NCBI GenBank assembly: GCA_913020115.1
Contig: CAJWBQ010000017.1
Coordinates: 34,186 to 98,185 of the forward strand
Reading direction: 5' to 3'
Length of the DNA: 64,000 nt
Origin: an uncultured Cellvibrionales bacterium
Lineage (GTDB): Bacteria; Pseudomonadota; Gammaproteobacteria; Pseudomonadales; Cellvibrionaceae
Under the pieces are notes generated by a model, which was given only the letters and a program-made list of their open reading frames with translations, was not told the origin of the DNA and did not search any database. Of the stretch, positions 29,530 through 38,830 are shown one piece after another. Each line of letters begins with the position of its first letter. The stretch's first letter is position 1. The translations under genes and the position numbers were made by a program.

Positions 29530-29658
29530 AATTTCTCGGTGCCTGAGAGCGGAATTGAGCGCTGCATCGTTATAAAACGTAAATTGTAACTCAAAAGAAG
29601 TTATTTCACCGTGTAGATCTGCGCAAGGGCTGCCTATAATAGCGACTTTAATCTGTGA

Positions 29659-30012
29659 GTGGAGATATTGGCTTTGGAAGACTGGATTGCAACAAATTTG
29701 GAGACGGTTCTGTCTGAGGACTTTGACCTTACCGCTCGCCTTGAGGCAGTGACTTCATTGGGCGAATGTGGTGATGAGGGTGTGGCCAACAGCTTGAAAG
29801 AATTCGTACTCGCTCAAAATGCGCCAGTCGACTTGCTGGTGGAATGCAGTGCTGCACTAGCCTTGCTGTGGTGTGAGCTAGACAGTTTTGACCCTAAGTT
29901 TTTAATCGGTCTGGAGATTGAAGAATGTCTGCAGGCAATGGAGGAGGTGTTTATTCCCTATCGCCCTGAATGGGTCCGTTTGCTGCCTCACATGGGTGAT
30001 GAATGGGAGTAA
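29659..30012 (+). CDS. Small HEAT-repeat-like protein
   Basis: 117 residues of acidic alpha-helix with two HEAT-like hairpins (about 20-70: LTARLEAVTSLGECGDEGVANSLKEF, then VECSAALALLW). It ends with PYRPEWVRLLPHMGDEWE. No specific family is recognised. The start is uncertain: GTG 29659, TTG 29668 and TTG 29674 are in frame, and GGAG at 29661-29664 best fits TTG 29674. It overlaps the next gene by 10 bp, so the two are co-translated. Confidence 0.65.
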   Translation: MEILALEDWIATNLETVLSEDFDLTARLEAVTSLGECGDEGVANSLKEFVLAQNAPVDLLVECSAALALLWCELDSFDPKFLIGLEIEECLQAMEEVFIPYRPEWVRLLPHMGDEWE

Positions 30013-30560
30013 TTGCGCAAACCAAGCAGTGGGTTAATACCGTTGTGATTGGCCATAATTTCTGCCCATTCGCTCGCCGAGAAGTTGAAGCTGGCCGGGT
30101 GGAGTATCAAGTGGCGACTGATTCTGGACGCAAGCAATGCCTACAGGCCTTGCGAAAGGCTTGCAAAGAGCTGCTTAGTAGTGAGGGAGAAGGCTACATT
30201 GAAACCAGCTTTTTGATTCTGCCGCGCGGTTTTGAAGGTTTTTACCCTTTCCTCGACTTTCTAGACGCCGCTAATGACTTGATCTGTGCTGACGGTTTTG
30301 AGGGAGTGATTCAGCTGGCTAGTTTTCACCCAGACTATTGTTTCGAGGGCGCGCCAGATGATGATGCCGCGAACTACACCAACCGCTCGCCTTACCCCAT
30401 GCTGCATCTGATTCGCGAACAAAGCCTTGAAGAGGCGCTGGGGCAATTTGACCAGGCGGAACTTATTCCCGAGCGCAATATTGCCTTCGCGCGGGCGCTG
30501 GGAGCTCCGGCGCTAGCCACACAGCTTAAGGCGTGTTTGAGTTTGCATAATTCGGATTGA
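30003..30560 (+). CDS. DUF1415 family protein
   Basis: 185 residues, complete DUF1415 protein: TKQWVNTVVIGHNFCPFARRE near the N-terminus, FLDFLDAANDLI in the middle, then the block LASFHPDYCFEG with DDAANYTNRSPYPMLHLIRE. The conserved cysteines and histidines could bind a metal. No function is known. It overlaps the upstream gene by 10 bp, and its stop is followed directly by an ATG of the next frame. Confidence 0.85.
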   Translation: MGVIAQTKQWVNTVVIGHNFCPFARREVEAGRVEYQVATDSGRKQCLQALRKACKELLSSEGEGYIETSFLILPRGFEGFYPFLDFLDAANDLICADGFEGVIQLASFHPDYCFEGAPDDDAANYTNRSPYPMLHLIREQSLEEALGQFDQAELIPERNIAFARALGAPALATQLKACLSLHNSD

Positions 30561-30617
30561 ATGTGTCACGCTTGTAATATTGTGAACCTAAGCGATAACC
30601 CTACAGAGTCAAACGGT

Positions 30618-30863
30618 ATGAATTACGAAAAAGCTTTGGCCAAACACGGGCTTGGCAATGATGAAATTGAACAATTGGTTGAGGCTTTGGTGCGGCGCGC
30701 TGAAGCGGAAGGTGCTAAGGCTCAGCCCAAGGCGATCTATCACAGTGCCGCTATCGACTTAATGTTAGGCGCTTGTGAAATGTGCGAAGAAGTACAAGCG
30801 GGTATGAAAGACAGCACCAGCGCGAAAACTTGGTTGTCGATACTCACGGGTGTGAGCTTCTAA
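30618..30863 (+). CDS. Small hypothetical protein
   Basis: 81 residues from ATG 30618 (MNYEKALAKHGLGNDEIEQ); the frame is open from ATG 30561, directly after the DUF1415 stop, which would add 19 residues including a CHAC motif. It is a helical, Glu/Ala-rich protein with a CEMC pair near the middle. I do not recognise a family. It is the third gene of a compact run (HEAT-like, DUF1415, this, DUF3301), with one base before the next ATG. Confidence 0.6.
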   Translation: MNYEKALAKHGLGNDEIEQLVEALVRRAEAEGAKAQPKAIYHSAAIDLMLGACEMCEEVQAGMKDSTSAKTWLSILTGVSF

Positions 30864-30864
30864 T

Positions 30865-31182
30865 ATGTTTCGCTTGCCTGATTTGATTCTGTTATCCGCG
30901 GTAATTCTTGTGTGCCTGTATTGGCTGAACGCTCAGCGAGTGAAAGAACTCGTTTTGGGAGCTGCTAAAGCTCATTGTGAGAAGGTGGGGGTGCAGCTTT
31001 TGGACGAAGGGGTGGTGTTACGGCGCCTCTGGTTTAAGCGAGATACAAAGGGCAATATGCGGCTTTGGCGGCGTTTTCAGTTCGAATTTAGCTCGACAGG
31101 GGACGAGCGTTATAGCGGTCGAGTAGACGTCTTGGGTCAGCGCATCCAAAATTTTAGCTTAGATCCTCATCGAGTGCCTTGA
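30865..31182 (+). CDS. DUF3301 family membrane-anchored protein
   Basis: 105 residues. One N-terminal membrane helix (about 6-22) precedes a short soluble domain with AKAHCEKVGVQLLDEGVVLRR and FQFEFSSTGDERYSGRVDVLGQRI, the signature of DUF3301. The family commonly lies near DUF1415 or housekeeping genes and has no known function. It starts one base after the preceding stop codon. Confidence 0.82.
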   Translation: MFRLPDLILLSAVILVCLYWLNAQRVKELVLGAAKAHCEKVGVQLLDEGVVLRRLWFKRDTKGNMRLWRRFQFEFSSTGDERYSGRVDVLGQRIQNFSLDPHRVP

Positions 31183-31206
31183 ATCTAGGGCACTTGCAGC
31201 AAGTTA

Positions 31207-31215
31207 TGGTACACT
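31207..31215 (+). promoter_or_regulatory. Possible extended -10 promoter of fklB
   Basis: TGGTACACT 41 bp upstream of the fklB ATG fits a TGN-TAnnnT extended -10 element. I see no clear -35 at the right distance, so it is tentative. Confidence 0.35.
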
Positions 31216-31255
31216 GCTCGGCTTTTGAATCAGCCCTTTTTACGAGTAAATAACC

Positions 31256-31876
31256 ATGTCAGAAGAATATACAACAGTTGAGCAGCGTGTAAGCTATGGA
31301 ATTGGCCGCCAGATGGGTGACCAATTGGCCAGCAATCCCTTTGAAGGCGTAGACGCAAACGCCGTAGCCGCCGGAGTAGTTGATGCTCTTAATGGTGTGG
31401 CTAATACTATTGCCGATAGTGATATGGAAGCGGCATTCGCGGAAATTCGCGACCGTATGCAAGCCCTCGAAGCCGAGAAATCGAAAGAGCTTTCAGCTGA
31501 AGGCGGAGCATTCTTGGAAGCCAACGGTAAGCGTGAAGAAGTAACGGTTACCGCTTCTGGTTTGCAGTATGAGATTTTGACTGCAGGTGAAGGGGATATG
31601 CCGACAGCGGCCTCTACCGTTCGCGTACATTACCATGGCACATTGATCGACGGCTCTGTTTTTGACAGCTCTTACGATCGTGGCGAGCCGGCTGAATTCC
31701 CAGTGAATGGCGTAATTGCGGGCTGGACTGAAGCGTTACAAGTGATGCCAGTTGGTTCAAAGTGGCGCTTGGCGGTACCTTACAACCTAGCCTACGGCGA
31801 GCGTGGCGCGGGCGGTAAAATTGGACCCTACACCACACTGGTGTTTGACGTTGAATTGCTTGAAATTATTGGTTAA
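31256..31876 (+). CDS. fklB: FKBP-type peptidyl-prolyl isomerase (FklB-like)
   Basis: 206 residues, the same length as E. coli FklB. An N-terminal helical dimerisation region (about 1-90) has YGIGRQMGDQL. The FKBP domain (about 100-206) has VRVHYHGTLIDGSVFDSSYDRGEPAEFPVNGVI, GSKWRLAVPYNLAYGERGAG and TLVFDVELLEI. There is no signal peptide, so it is cytoplasmic, unlike FkpA. It lies directly ahead of ribF. Confidence 0.92.
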   Translation: MSEEYTTVEQRVSYGIGRQMGDQLASNPFEGVDANAVAAGVVDALNGVANTIADSDMEAAFAEIRDRMQALEAEKSKELSAEGGAFLEANGKREEVTVTASGLQYEILTAGEGDMPTAASTVRVHYHGTLIDGSVFDSSYDRGEPAEFPVNGVIAGWTEALQVMPVGSKWRLAVPYNLAYGERGAGGKIGPYTTLVFDVELLEIIG

Positions 31877-31895
31877 TAAATTTGGAACTATTGCG

Positions 31896-32846
31896 GTGAC
31901 TCAGGCATCAACATCGCTAATTCGTGGCCTTCACAACCTACTTCCAGAACATCGGGGTTGTGTAGCTACAATTGGCACCTTCGACGGCGTGCACCTTGGC
32001 CATCAGGCAATCATTCGTCAGGTGAGTGCCCAGGCAAATGTCTTGGGGGTGTTGTCTGTGGCTATTATTTTCGAGCCGCAACCGCATGAATATTTTGCCG
32101 GTGAGCAGGCCCCTGCAAGGCTGATGCACTTTCGCGAGAAAGTCTTGGCACTCTTGGCCGCTGGGATTGATCGAGTTCTGTGCCTTCCGTTTAACGGCCG
32201 GCTGCGTCATTTGAGCGGCGCTGAATTTATCGATCAGGTGTTAATCCAAGGCCTCGCCGTACGCTACTTAGTGGTGGGCGACGATTTTCGCTTTGGCTGT
32301 GACCGAAGTGGCGACTACGACCTGCTGCGTGCGGCAAGCAAAGACCACGATTTCGAAATCACTGATACGCATACCTACGAAATTGAGGGTAGACGAGTCA
32401 GCAGTACTCGGATACGAGCGGAATTAGAGGCGGGCCGCTTTGCCATGGCAGAGCAGCTATTGGGTAAGCCCTATACCATTAGTGGCCGAGTGGTTTACGG
32501 TCAGCAGTTGGGTCGTCAGTTGGGTGTGCCAACTGCGAACGTATTACTGCGCCGCTATCGTTCACCTCTTCGAGGGGTATTTGCCGTGTCGGCAACACTG
32601 GCCGACGGCCAGCGTGTGAACGGCGTTGCCAACGTGGGTGTAAGACCTACCGTTGACGGCGGTAATAAGCCGATTTTAGAAGTTCATCTGTTTGAATTTG
32701 ATCAAAACCTTTACGGGCAAATGATCACCGTAGATTTCTCTCAGAAACTCAGAGAAGAACAAAAATTTGATTCACTTGAGCAATTAAAAACGCAAATTTA
32801 TGCGGATATTGCTCAGGCCAAAAGTATCTTTAACTCACTCCTTTAA
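31896..32846 (+). CDS. ribF: Bifunctional riboflavin kinase / FAD synthetase
   Basis: 316 residues. The N-terminal adenylyltransferase domain has GTFDGVHLGH (about 27-36), the H-x-G-H nucleotide motif, and RLSGAEF and VGDDFRFGCDRSGD. The C-terminal riboflavin kinase domain (from about 185) has GRVVYGQQLGRQLGVPTANV. It makes FMN and FAD. The start is GTG 31896 (MTQASTSLIRGLHNL), which aligns with the N-terminus of other RibF proteins; the frame open from 31803 overlaps fklB and is not used. Confidence 0.95.
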   Translation: MTQASTSLIRGLHNLLPEHRGCVATIGTFDGVHLGHQAIIRQVSAQANVLGVLSVAIIFEPQPHEYFAGEQAPARLMHFREKVLALLAAGIDRVLCLPFNGRLRHLSGAEFIDQVLIQGLAVRYLVVGDDFRFGCDRSGDYDLLRAASKDHDFEITDTHTYEIEGRRVSSTRIRAELEAGRFAMAEQLLGKPYTISGRVVYGQQLGRQLGVPTANVLLRRYRSPLRGVFAVSATLADGQRVNGVANVGVRPTVDGGNKPILEVHLFEFDQNLYGQMITVDFSQKLREEQKFDSLEQLKTQIYADIAQAKSIFNSLL

Positions 32847-32869
32847 CTTTTTAATGTAAATCATCTGAT

Positions 32870-35671
32870 ATGACTGACTATAAACCGACATTGAATTTGC
32901 CAAACACGGCTTTTGCTATGAAAGCAAACTTGGCTCAGCGCGAACCTGGCATGCTAAAAAAATGGCAAGCCGAGAAGCTGTATGAAAAGATTCGTCACGC
33001 ACGGGCAGGCTGCGAGCAATTCATATTGCACGACGGCCCCCCATACGCGAATGGCGACATTCATATCGGTCATGCGGTCAATAAAATTCTTAAGGATATT
33101 ATTGTTAAGTCAAAAACCCTGAGCGGCTTTGATGCGCCTTATGTTCCGGGTTGGGATTGCCACGGCTTGCCCATTGAGCACAATGTTGAAAAGAAGCATG
33201 GCAAGGCGGGCGTTAAGCTCGACGTGAAAAGCTTTCGGAAAAAATGTCGCGAGTATGCGGCACGTCAGGTTGAAGGGCAGAAAAAAGACTTTATCCGCTT
33301 AGGCGTGCTTGGCGAGTGGGACAACCCCTACCTGACGATGGATTTTGCCTTCGAGGCCGATATCATTCGCAGTCTAGGAAAAATCGTTAAGAATGGGCAC
33401 CTACATAAAGGGTTTAAGCCTGTTTATTGGAGTGTGGTAGGTGGTTCTGCCTTAGCTGAAGCTGAAGTGGAGTACCAAGATAAAACGTCTTTCTCTATAG
33501 ACGTTTGTTATCCCGTAATTGATGAGAGTGCTTTAGCTGCGTCTGTTGATGAGCTAAAGGGCAGTGGCCCCGTCAGTGTTGTCATTTGGACCACAACACC
33601 TTGGACTTTACCTTCTAGCCAAGCCGTGAGCGTAAATGCCGAACTAGACTATGTTGTGGTTCAGGCAGGTGAGCGCCGCTTGTTGATGGCAGAAGCGCTA
33701 TATGAAGGTGTGATGAGTAAAATTGGCGTCGAAAACGCTGCCATCGTTGGACGTTGTAAAGGCCAAGCGATAGAGGGTTTGCAATTACAGCACCCATTCT
33801 ATGATCGTAAAATTCCCGTTATTTTGGGTGATCATGTTACTACTGATGCCGGTACGGGCTGCGTCCACACGGCACCGGACCACGGTGCTGACGATTTCGT
33901 CGTCGGGCAGCGCTATGGCATTGGCACATTGAATTACATCACCGATAACGGTCTTTATCGCGACAGTGTTGAGCTATTCTCCGGTGAGCATGTCTATAAA
34001 GTTGATGCGAAAATTATTGCCGTGGTTAAAGAGCGCGGTGCTTTGTTGCATGAAGACAAAATTACACACAGCTACCCGCACTGCTGGCGTACCAAGACCC
34101 CCTTGATCTTCAGGGCGACGCCTCAGTGGTTTGTAAGTATGACCAAAAACAATCTTATGGGCGACTTGAAAGCTGCTGTAAAAGGTGTGAGCTGGGTTCC
34201 TGAATGGGGTGAAGCCCGTATTGAAGGAATGTTAGATTCCAGCCCAGATTGGTGTATATCTCGGCAGCGTACTTGGGGGGTTCCCATTGCTTTATTTGTT
34301 CATAAAGAAACCCAAGAGCTGCACCCAGATACAGAACGTTTGGTAGAGGCCGTGGCCGCCAAAGTTGAAGCGGAAGGTATGGACGCTTGGTTTGACCTCG
34401 ACGCCGCTGAATTGCTGGGTGAAGACGCTGAGCAATATTCAAAAGTAACCGATACCCTAGACGTTTGGTTCGACTCTGGGGTTACACATGAGGCTGTGGT
34501 CAAACGCCGTGACTATTTACGTTTTCCTGCAGATTTATATCTAGAGGGCTCTGATCAGCATCGTGGCTGGTTTCAGTCTTCGCTCAAAACGTCTATGGCA
34601 ATGAATGGTGTGCCGCCTTATAAACAGGTGTTAACCCATGGTTTTACAGTCGATGCCACTGGTCGCAAGATGTCCAAGTCTTTGGGCAATACAATGGCAC
34701 CCCAGTCTGTTGCCAATGACCTAGGCGCCGACGTTTTGCGCCTGTGGGTTTCCGCCACAGACTTCAGTACAGAAATGAATGTATCGGACGAGATTCTGAA
34801 GCGCACGGCAGATTCTTATCGTCGTATTCGTAATACCGCTCGTTTCCTTTTGGCCAACCTTAATGGCTTTGATCCTCAAAAAGATCTGGTGGCGGCGGAA
34901 GATATGTTGGCCTTGGATCGCTGGGCGCTTGATCGCGCGGCGACTTTGCAGCGCGAAATCATAGCGGCCTATGACAGCTATAATATGCATCAGGTTTATC
35001 AAAAAGTGCATAATTTTTGTGTGCTGGATTTGGGCGGTTTCTATCTCGATATTATTAAAGATCGACAATACACCACTCAGTCGGATGGCTTGCCACGTCG
35101 CTCGGCACAAACCGCGCTCTATCATATTGTTGAAGCCTTTACCCGCTGGATTGCCCCCATCTTGAGCTTTACCGCAGATGAACTTTGGCCCTTAATTCCA
35201 GGTGATCGTTCAGAGCCCGTATTCACAGCACGCTGGTATCCATTGGAAGCTATGGAACAATCGGCCGCCAAGGGCGCTGATTACTGGGCGGCAATCGCGA
35301 GCGTGAAAAATGCTGTGAACCGTGTGCTTGAAGCGCATCGGGGTGCTGGTGATATTGGTGGCTCACTGGATGCTGAAGTGGTTCTCTATTGTGATGGTGA
35401 GCTGCGGGAACAGCTGAATGATTTACAAAATGAGTTGCGTTTTGTTCTGATTACTTCGTCGGCAAGTGTTGCCGGTAGCGCAGAGGCCGTTGATGCGGAA
35501 GATACAGACGTGGAAGGTTTGAGTGTTATTGTTCGGAAATCGGCTCACGATAAGTGTGGCCGTTGCTGGCATAAGCGCGAAGATGTTGGCGCAAATTCAG
35601 AACATCCCGAACTGTGCGGACGCTGTGTGGACAACGTCGCGGGCGTGGGTGAAGTGCGACACTTTGCCTAA
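32870..35671 (+). CDS. ileS: Isoleucyl-tRNA synthetase
   Basis: 933 residues, class I synthetase. HIGH motif at 65-68, KMSKS at 600-604. The CP1 editing domain lies between ([26 protein letters not shown]). The C-terminal zinc finger has [12 protein letters not shown] and CGRC at about 897-925, as in E. coli-type IleS. It is in the conserved ribF-ileS-lspA order. Confidence 0.98.
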   Translation: MTDYKPTLNLPNTAFAMKANLAQREPGMLKKWQAEKLYEKIRHARAGCEQFILHDGPPYANGDIHIGHAVNKILKDIIVKSKTLSGFDAPYVPGWDCHGLPIEHNVEKKHGKAGVKLDVKSFRKKCREYAARQVEGQKKDFIRLGVLGEWDNPYLTMDFAFEADIIRSLGKIVKNGHLHKGFKPVYWSVVGGSALAEAEVEYQDKTSFSIDVCYPVIDESALAASVDELKGSGPVSVVIWTTTPWTLPSSQAVSVNAELDYVVVQAGERRLLMAEALYEGVMSKIGVENAAIVGRCKGQAIEGLQLQHPFYDRKIPVILGDHVTTDAGTGCVHTAPDHGADDFVVGQRYGIGTLNYITDNGLYRDSVELFSGEHVYKVDAKIIAVVKERGALLHEDKITHSYPHCWRTKTPLIFRATPQWFVSMTKNNLMGDLKAAVKGVSWVPEWGEARIEGMLDSSPDWCISRQRTWGVPIALFVHKETQELHPDTERLVEAVAAKVEAEGMDAWFDLDAAELLGEDAEQYSKVTDTLDVWFDSGVTHEAVVKRRDYLRFPADLYLEGSDQHRGWFQSSLKTSMAMNGVPPYKQVLTHGFTVDATGRKMSKSLGNTMAPQSVANDLGADVLRLWVSATDFSTEMNVSDEILKRTADSYRRIRNTARFLLANLNGFDPQKDLVAAEDMLALDRWALDRAATLQREIIAAYDSYNMHQVYQKVHNFCVLDLGGFYLDIIKDRQYTTQSDGLPRRSAQTALYHIVEAFTRWIAPILSFTADELWPLIPGDRSEPVFTARWYPLEAMEQSAAKGADYWAAIASVKNAVNRVLEAHRGAGDIGGSLDAEVVLYCDGELREQLNDLQNELRFVLITSSASVAGSAEAVDAEDTDVEGLSVIVRKSAHDKCGRCWHKREDVGANSEHPELCGRCVDNVAGVGEVRHFA

Positions 35672-35697
35672 GTAGTTGAGTTAGAGCGAGTTTATTT

Positions 35698-36180
35698 ATG
35701 TTCACTAGAGAAAATAGTAAGTGGTATGGTCTAGCACTGCTCATCGCGGTGTTAGATCAAGCGACCAAGCAGTGGGCGAGCCTAAGTCTCGACTATAATA
35801 CGCCCTTAGTTTTCACCTCATTTTTCAACTTTACGCTTTTGCACAACCCTGGTGCAGCGTTTAGTTTTTTGAGTGATGCTGGTGGGTGGCAACGTTGGCT
35901 ATTTGGCATTATCGCGCTAGTGGTGAGCTTGGGTATTATTGCTTGGCTTTCACGTTTGGCCAGTGACAAGAAAATGGAAGCCTTAGCTTTGGCTCTGATT
36001 TTAGGTGGAGCTGTTGGGAACCTTTATGACCGAGTTGCCTTAGGTTATGTCGTGGACTTTATTGTCTTTCACTACGAGCATCATTACTGGCCGGCCTTTA
36101 ATATCGCCGATTGCGGAATCAGTATCGGCGCAGCACTCCTTATCATTGATATGTTTTTGAATAAAGAAAAAGAATTATGA
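35698..36180 (+). CDS. lspA: Lipoprotein signal peptidase
   Basis: 160 residues with four membrane helices. Catalytic aspartates D111 (GNLYDRV) and D138 (FNIADCGIS), with the conserved LHNPGAAFS near 48-56. It cleaves prolipoprotein signal peptides at the lipid-modified cysteine. Its stop overlaps the fkpB ATG (ATGA). Confidence 0.97.
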   Translation: MFTRENSKWYGLALLIAVLDQATKQWASLSLDYNTPLVFTSFFNFTLLHNPGAAFSFLSDAGGWQRWLFGIIALVVSLGIIAWLSRLASDKKMEALALALILGGAVGNLYDRVALGYVVDFIVFHYEHHYWPAFNIADCGISIGAALLIIDMFLNKEKEL

Positions 36181-36626
36181 CTGATCTAATTGTAGGCGAG
36201 AGCACTCGCGTAACACTGAATTTTTCTATCACCTTGGACAATGGCCAGTTGGTTGATTCCACTTTTGATAAATCGCCGGCTGAATTTGAAGTGGGTGACG
36301 GCAACTTATTGCCCGGTTTTGAAAAGGTGCTGCTGGGTTTAAAAGCGGGCGCTCGCGATACCTTTACAATCCAGCCTGAGCAGGGTTTTGGTCAGCCGAA
36401 TCCCAGTAATATTCAGGAAATTCCAAGAAGCGAGTTTGCGGCTGATATGGAATTGGTCGAAGGCCTAATGATTGCTTTTGCTGATGCGCAAAATACAGAA
36501 ACTCCAGGCGTGATTGCGGCATTTGATGACGTCACTGTGACGGTTGATTTCAATCACCCTCTGGCAGGGCGTGAATTGTTGTTTGAAGTAGAAATTATTG
36601 ACGTGCAGCCAGCAAAGCTGCATTAG
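36177..36626 (+). CDS. fkpB: FKBP-type peptidyl-prolyl isomerase FkpB (SlpA)
   Basis: 149 residues. An FKBP domain interrupted by an IF (SlyD-type) insertion: VDSTFDKSPAEFEVGDGNLLPGFEKVLLGLKAG at the front, ending PLAGRELLFEVEIIDV. It lacks the SlyD histidine-rich tail. Location between lspA and ispH, as in E. coli and Pseudomonas, fixes the assignment as FkpB. Confidence 0.95.
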   Translation: MTDLIVGESTRVTLNFSITLDNGQLVDSTFDKSPAEFEVGDGNLLPGFEKVLLGLKAGARDTFTIQPEQGFGQPNPSNIQEIPRSEFAADMELVEGLMIAFADAQNTETPGVIAAFDDVTVTVDFNHPLAGRELLFEVEIIDVQPAKLH

Positions 36627-36649
36627 TAGCAGGGCTTAAGGGGTAGAAC

Positions 36650-37591
36650 ATGCAGATTAAATTGGCGAACCCACGAGGTTTTTGCGCCGGCGTTGATCGC
36701 GCTATCGACATTGTTAACCGTGCCCTAGATATATTTGGCGCGCCCATCTATGTGCGTCATGAAGTGGTCCACAACAAATTTGTAGTTGAAACCTTGCGAG
36801 GCCGGGGTGCAATTTTTGTCGAAGAGCTTGATGAAATACCTGAAGACGTTATCGTCATATTCAGCGCCCATGGCGTGTCGCAAGCAGTGCGGAACGAAGC
36901 GAAGTCCCGCTCATTAAAAATATTTGATGCGACCTGCCCCTTAGTAACGAAAGTTCATATGGAAGTGAGCAACTACAGTCGCGAAGGCCGTGAATGCATT
37001 TTGATTGGTCACGAAGGCCACCCTGAGGTTGAGGGTACAATGGGCCAGTATGACGCCTCCAAGGGTGGTGCAATATATCTGGTTGAAAATGAGCAGGACG
37101 TCGAAAAATTAAAAGTTGGCGATGAGCAAATGCTCGCCTATGTTACGCAAACCACCTTGTCTATGGATGACACGGCAAAAGTCATTGCCGCGTTGAGAGC
37201 AAAGTTTCCTGAGATCATAGGGCCTCGTAAAGACGATATTTGTTATGCCACCACCAATCGGCAAGACGCCGTAAAACAGTTGGCATTAGAGTGCGGTTTG
37301 GTGCTTGTGGTGGGTTCTCCCAGCAGCTCCAACTCAAATCGACTGAAGGAGCTGGCAGAGCGTTGCGGTGCAGAAGCCTATTTAATTGACGGCCCAGAGG
37401 ATATAGAGGAGAGCTGGTTGGCAGGAAAAGCGGCTATTGGTATTACCGCAGGTGCTTCGGCGCCGGAAGTGCTCGTTCAGCAGGTAATTGAACGCTTACA
37501 AACACTGGGTGCCGAGCCCCCTCAGGAGCTGCCTGGGCGGGATGAAGATATTAGCTTCACACTGCCAAAAGAGCTGCGTCCTGTGGAATAA
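36650..37591 (+). CDS. ispH: 4-hydroxy-3-methylbut-2-enyl diphosphate reductase
   Basis: 313 residues. Last enzyme of the MEP isoprenoid pathway. The three iron-sulphur cysteines are at 12 ([10 protein letters not shown]), 96 (ATCPLV) and 198 (ICYATTNRQ). Substrate-binding segments [21 protein letters not shown] and [11 protein letters not shown] are present. It is the last gene of the ileS-ispH run. Confidence 0.98.
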   Translation: MQIKLANPRGFCAGVDRAIDIVNRALDIFGAPIYVRHEVVHNKFVVETLRGRGAIFVEELDEIPEDVIVIFSAHGVSQAVRNEAKSRSLKIFDATCPLVTKVHMEVSNYSREGRECILIGHEGHPEVEGTMGQYDASKGGAIYLVENEQDVEKLKVGDEQMLAYVTQTTLSMDDTAKVIAALRAKFPEIIGPRKDDICYATTNRQDAVKQLALECGLVLVVGSPSSSNSNRLKELAERCGAEAYLIDGPEDIEESWLAGKAAIGITAGASAPEVLVQQVIERLQTLGAEPPQELPGRDEDISFTLPKELRPVE

Positions 37592-37610
37592 ACCACCCCT
37601 AGCACTCTGG

Positions 37611-37640
37611 CAAGAGGTCAAAATGTGACCTCCTTGGCAT
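37611..37640 (+). terminator. Hairpin terminator after ispH
   Basis: GAGGTCA (37614-37620) and TGACCTC (37626-37632) form a perfect 7-bp stem with a 5-nt loop, extended by imperfect GGCAA/TTGGC. It is followed by ATTTATTTG, a weak U tract. It separates the ispH run from the pilin operon. Confidence 0.55.
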
Positions 37641-37775
37641 TTATTTGTATACCTCCCTGTTATATTCATCTATAGCTAAAACAACCCTATGGATCGGCTA
37701 ATTCCTAGATCGGATAGTTAGTATCCGCTATAGTGGCAGTTACCCTTTGCCACATGGACTATGCGGAGTCAATGA

Positions 37776-38372
37776 ATGCGTGTTCGCCAAGATGGATTTA
37801 CCTTAATTGAGCTGATGATAGCGCTCGCCATGGCGGCCATTCTACTTATGGTTGCTGTGCCAAATTTCCGTGAAACCGTAAAGCGCAATGCAATTGAGTC
37901 GATGGTGACACGGCTTAAATCAGCGCTTACACAGGCTAAAACCGAAGCTATTGCACGGGGTCATACTGTAGCTATATGTGGCTCCGCTAATGGTTCTGCT
38001 TGTAGTGGTAGCAGCGATTGGTCGTCGGGCTGGATTATTTTTGTAGACGACGGTAGTGGTGGAGGTACGGCTGGTGACGGCGCTCGTCACGCCGATGAAA
38101 CTTTAGTTTCCTACCAAAACATTGACGATCAAAGTGACATCAAAGCCAAGGATACCGGGGGTACTATTACTTCGCTTAGCTTTAATGGACGAGGCTATCT
38201 CGGTAGTGACAATGCGAGCACTTTGGTTGTGTGCGGGCCGGATGCAGACGTGGCATATGCGCGTGGTATCGTTTTACTTATTTCAGGCCGGGCGGCTCAC
38301 TCACGAGACAGCGCAGGCGATAGCGACACCACTCATGAAGATGTGTCTGGGAGTAATTTAACGTGCACTTAA
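37776..38372 (+). CDS. fimU: GspH/FimU-type minor pseudopilin
   Basis: 198 residues. Type III prepilin signal: short basic leader MRVRQDG, cleavage before FTLIELMIALAMAAILLMVAVP, with Glu+5. The GspH domain follows, with AICGSANGSAC and GWIIFVDDGSGGG. It is a minor pilin that primes pilus assembly together with PilV, PilW, PilX and PilE. By position (directly upstream of pilV) it corresponds to FimU of P. aeruginosa, but FimT and FimU cannot be told apart on sequence here. The ribosome binding site is GGAG 8 bases before the ATG. Confidence 0.85.
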   Translation: MRVRQDGFTLIELMIALAMAAILLMVAVPNFRETVKRNAIESMVTRLKSALTQAKTEAIARGHTVAICGSANGSACSGSSDWSSGWIIFVDDGSGGGTAGDGARHADETLVSYQNIDDQSDIKAKDTGGTITSLSFNGRGYLGSDNASTLVVCGPDADVAYARGIVLLISGRAAHSRDSAGDSDTTHEDVSGSNLTCT

Positions 38373-38830
38373 TCAACATTAAGCATCGTCAAAAAGGCTC
38401 TAGTCTAATAGAAGTGATGGTGGCGCTCACAATTTTGGCTGTTGGCTTGTTGGGCATGGCGCAGTTGCAAAATCGCTCATCCCAGGACAATCAAACGGCC
38501 TATTACTATTCTCAGGCCGTTTTCTTAGCCGAAGACTTAGCTGAGCGAATGCGCTCAAACCCTACAGCGCACAGTGATTATGAAATTGCTCTCGACGATA
38601 CGCTGAGCACGGTTTCAACAACTCGGTGCGAAACAGGAAACTGCACGGCAAGCCAATTGGCCAGTTGGGATTTAAAACGTTGGAAGGATGATTTGGCTGA
38701 GTTGCTACCGCAGGGAGATGGTTCGGTGACTTCGGTAGGCGATGGCTACGCTTTTGTTGTTCAATTTGATGATTCCAGAGGCAAAGCAGATTCGGTCCCT
38801 GCCTCCTTTACTTTTAGAGTGCGGTTCTAA
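38363..38830 (+). CDS. pilV: Type IV pilus minor pilin PilV
   Basis: 155 residues. Prepilin leader MHLINIKHRQKG, then SSLIEVMVALTILAVGLLGMAQLQ, the PilV/GspI-type N-terminal helix. A central SQAVFLAEDLAERMRSNP block is typical of PilV. GTG start at 38363, inside the end of fimU (10-bp overlap), with GGGAG 8 bases upstream. Its stop shares a base with the pilW start (TAATG). Confidence 0.9.
   Translation: MHLINIKHRQKGSSLIEVMVALTILAVGLLGMAQLQNRSSQDNQTAYYYSQAVFLAEDLAERMRSNPTAHSDYEIALDDTLSTVSTTRCETGNCTASQLASWDLKRWKDDLAELLPQGDGSVTSVGDGYAFVVQFDDSRGKADSVPASFTFRVRF

Noticed and set aside
37730..37755. Sigma-54-like promoter (TGGCAG ... TTTGCC) ahead of the pilin operon
   Set aside because: The GG and GC dinucleotides are 12 bases apart instead of 10, and the sequence is equally well explained as a TGGCA/TGCCA hairpin.
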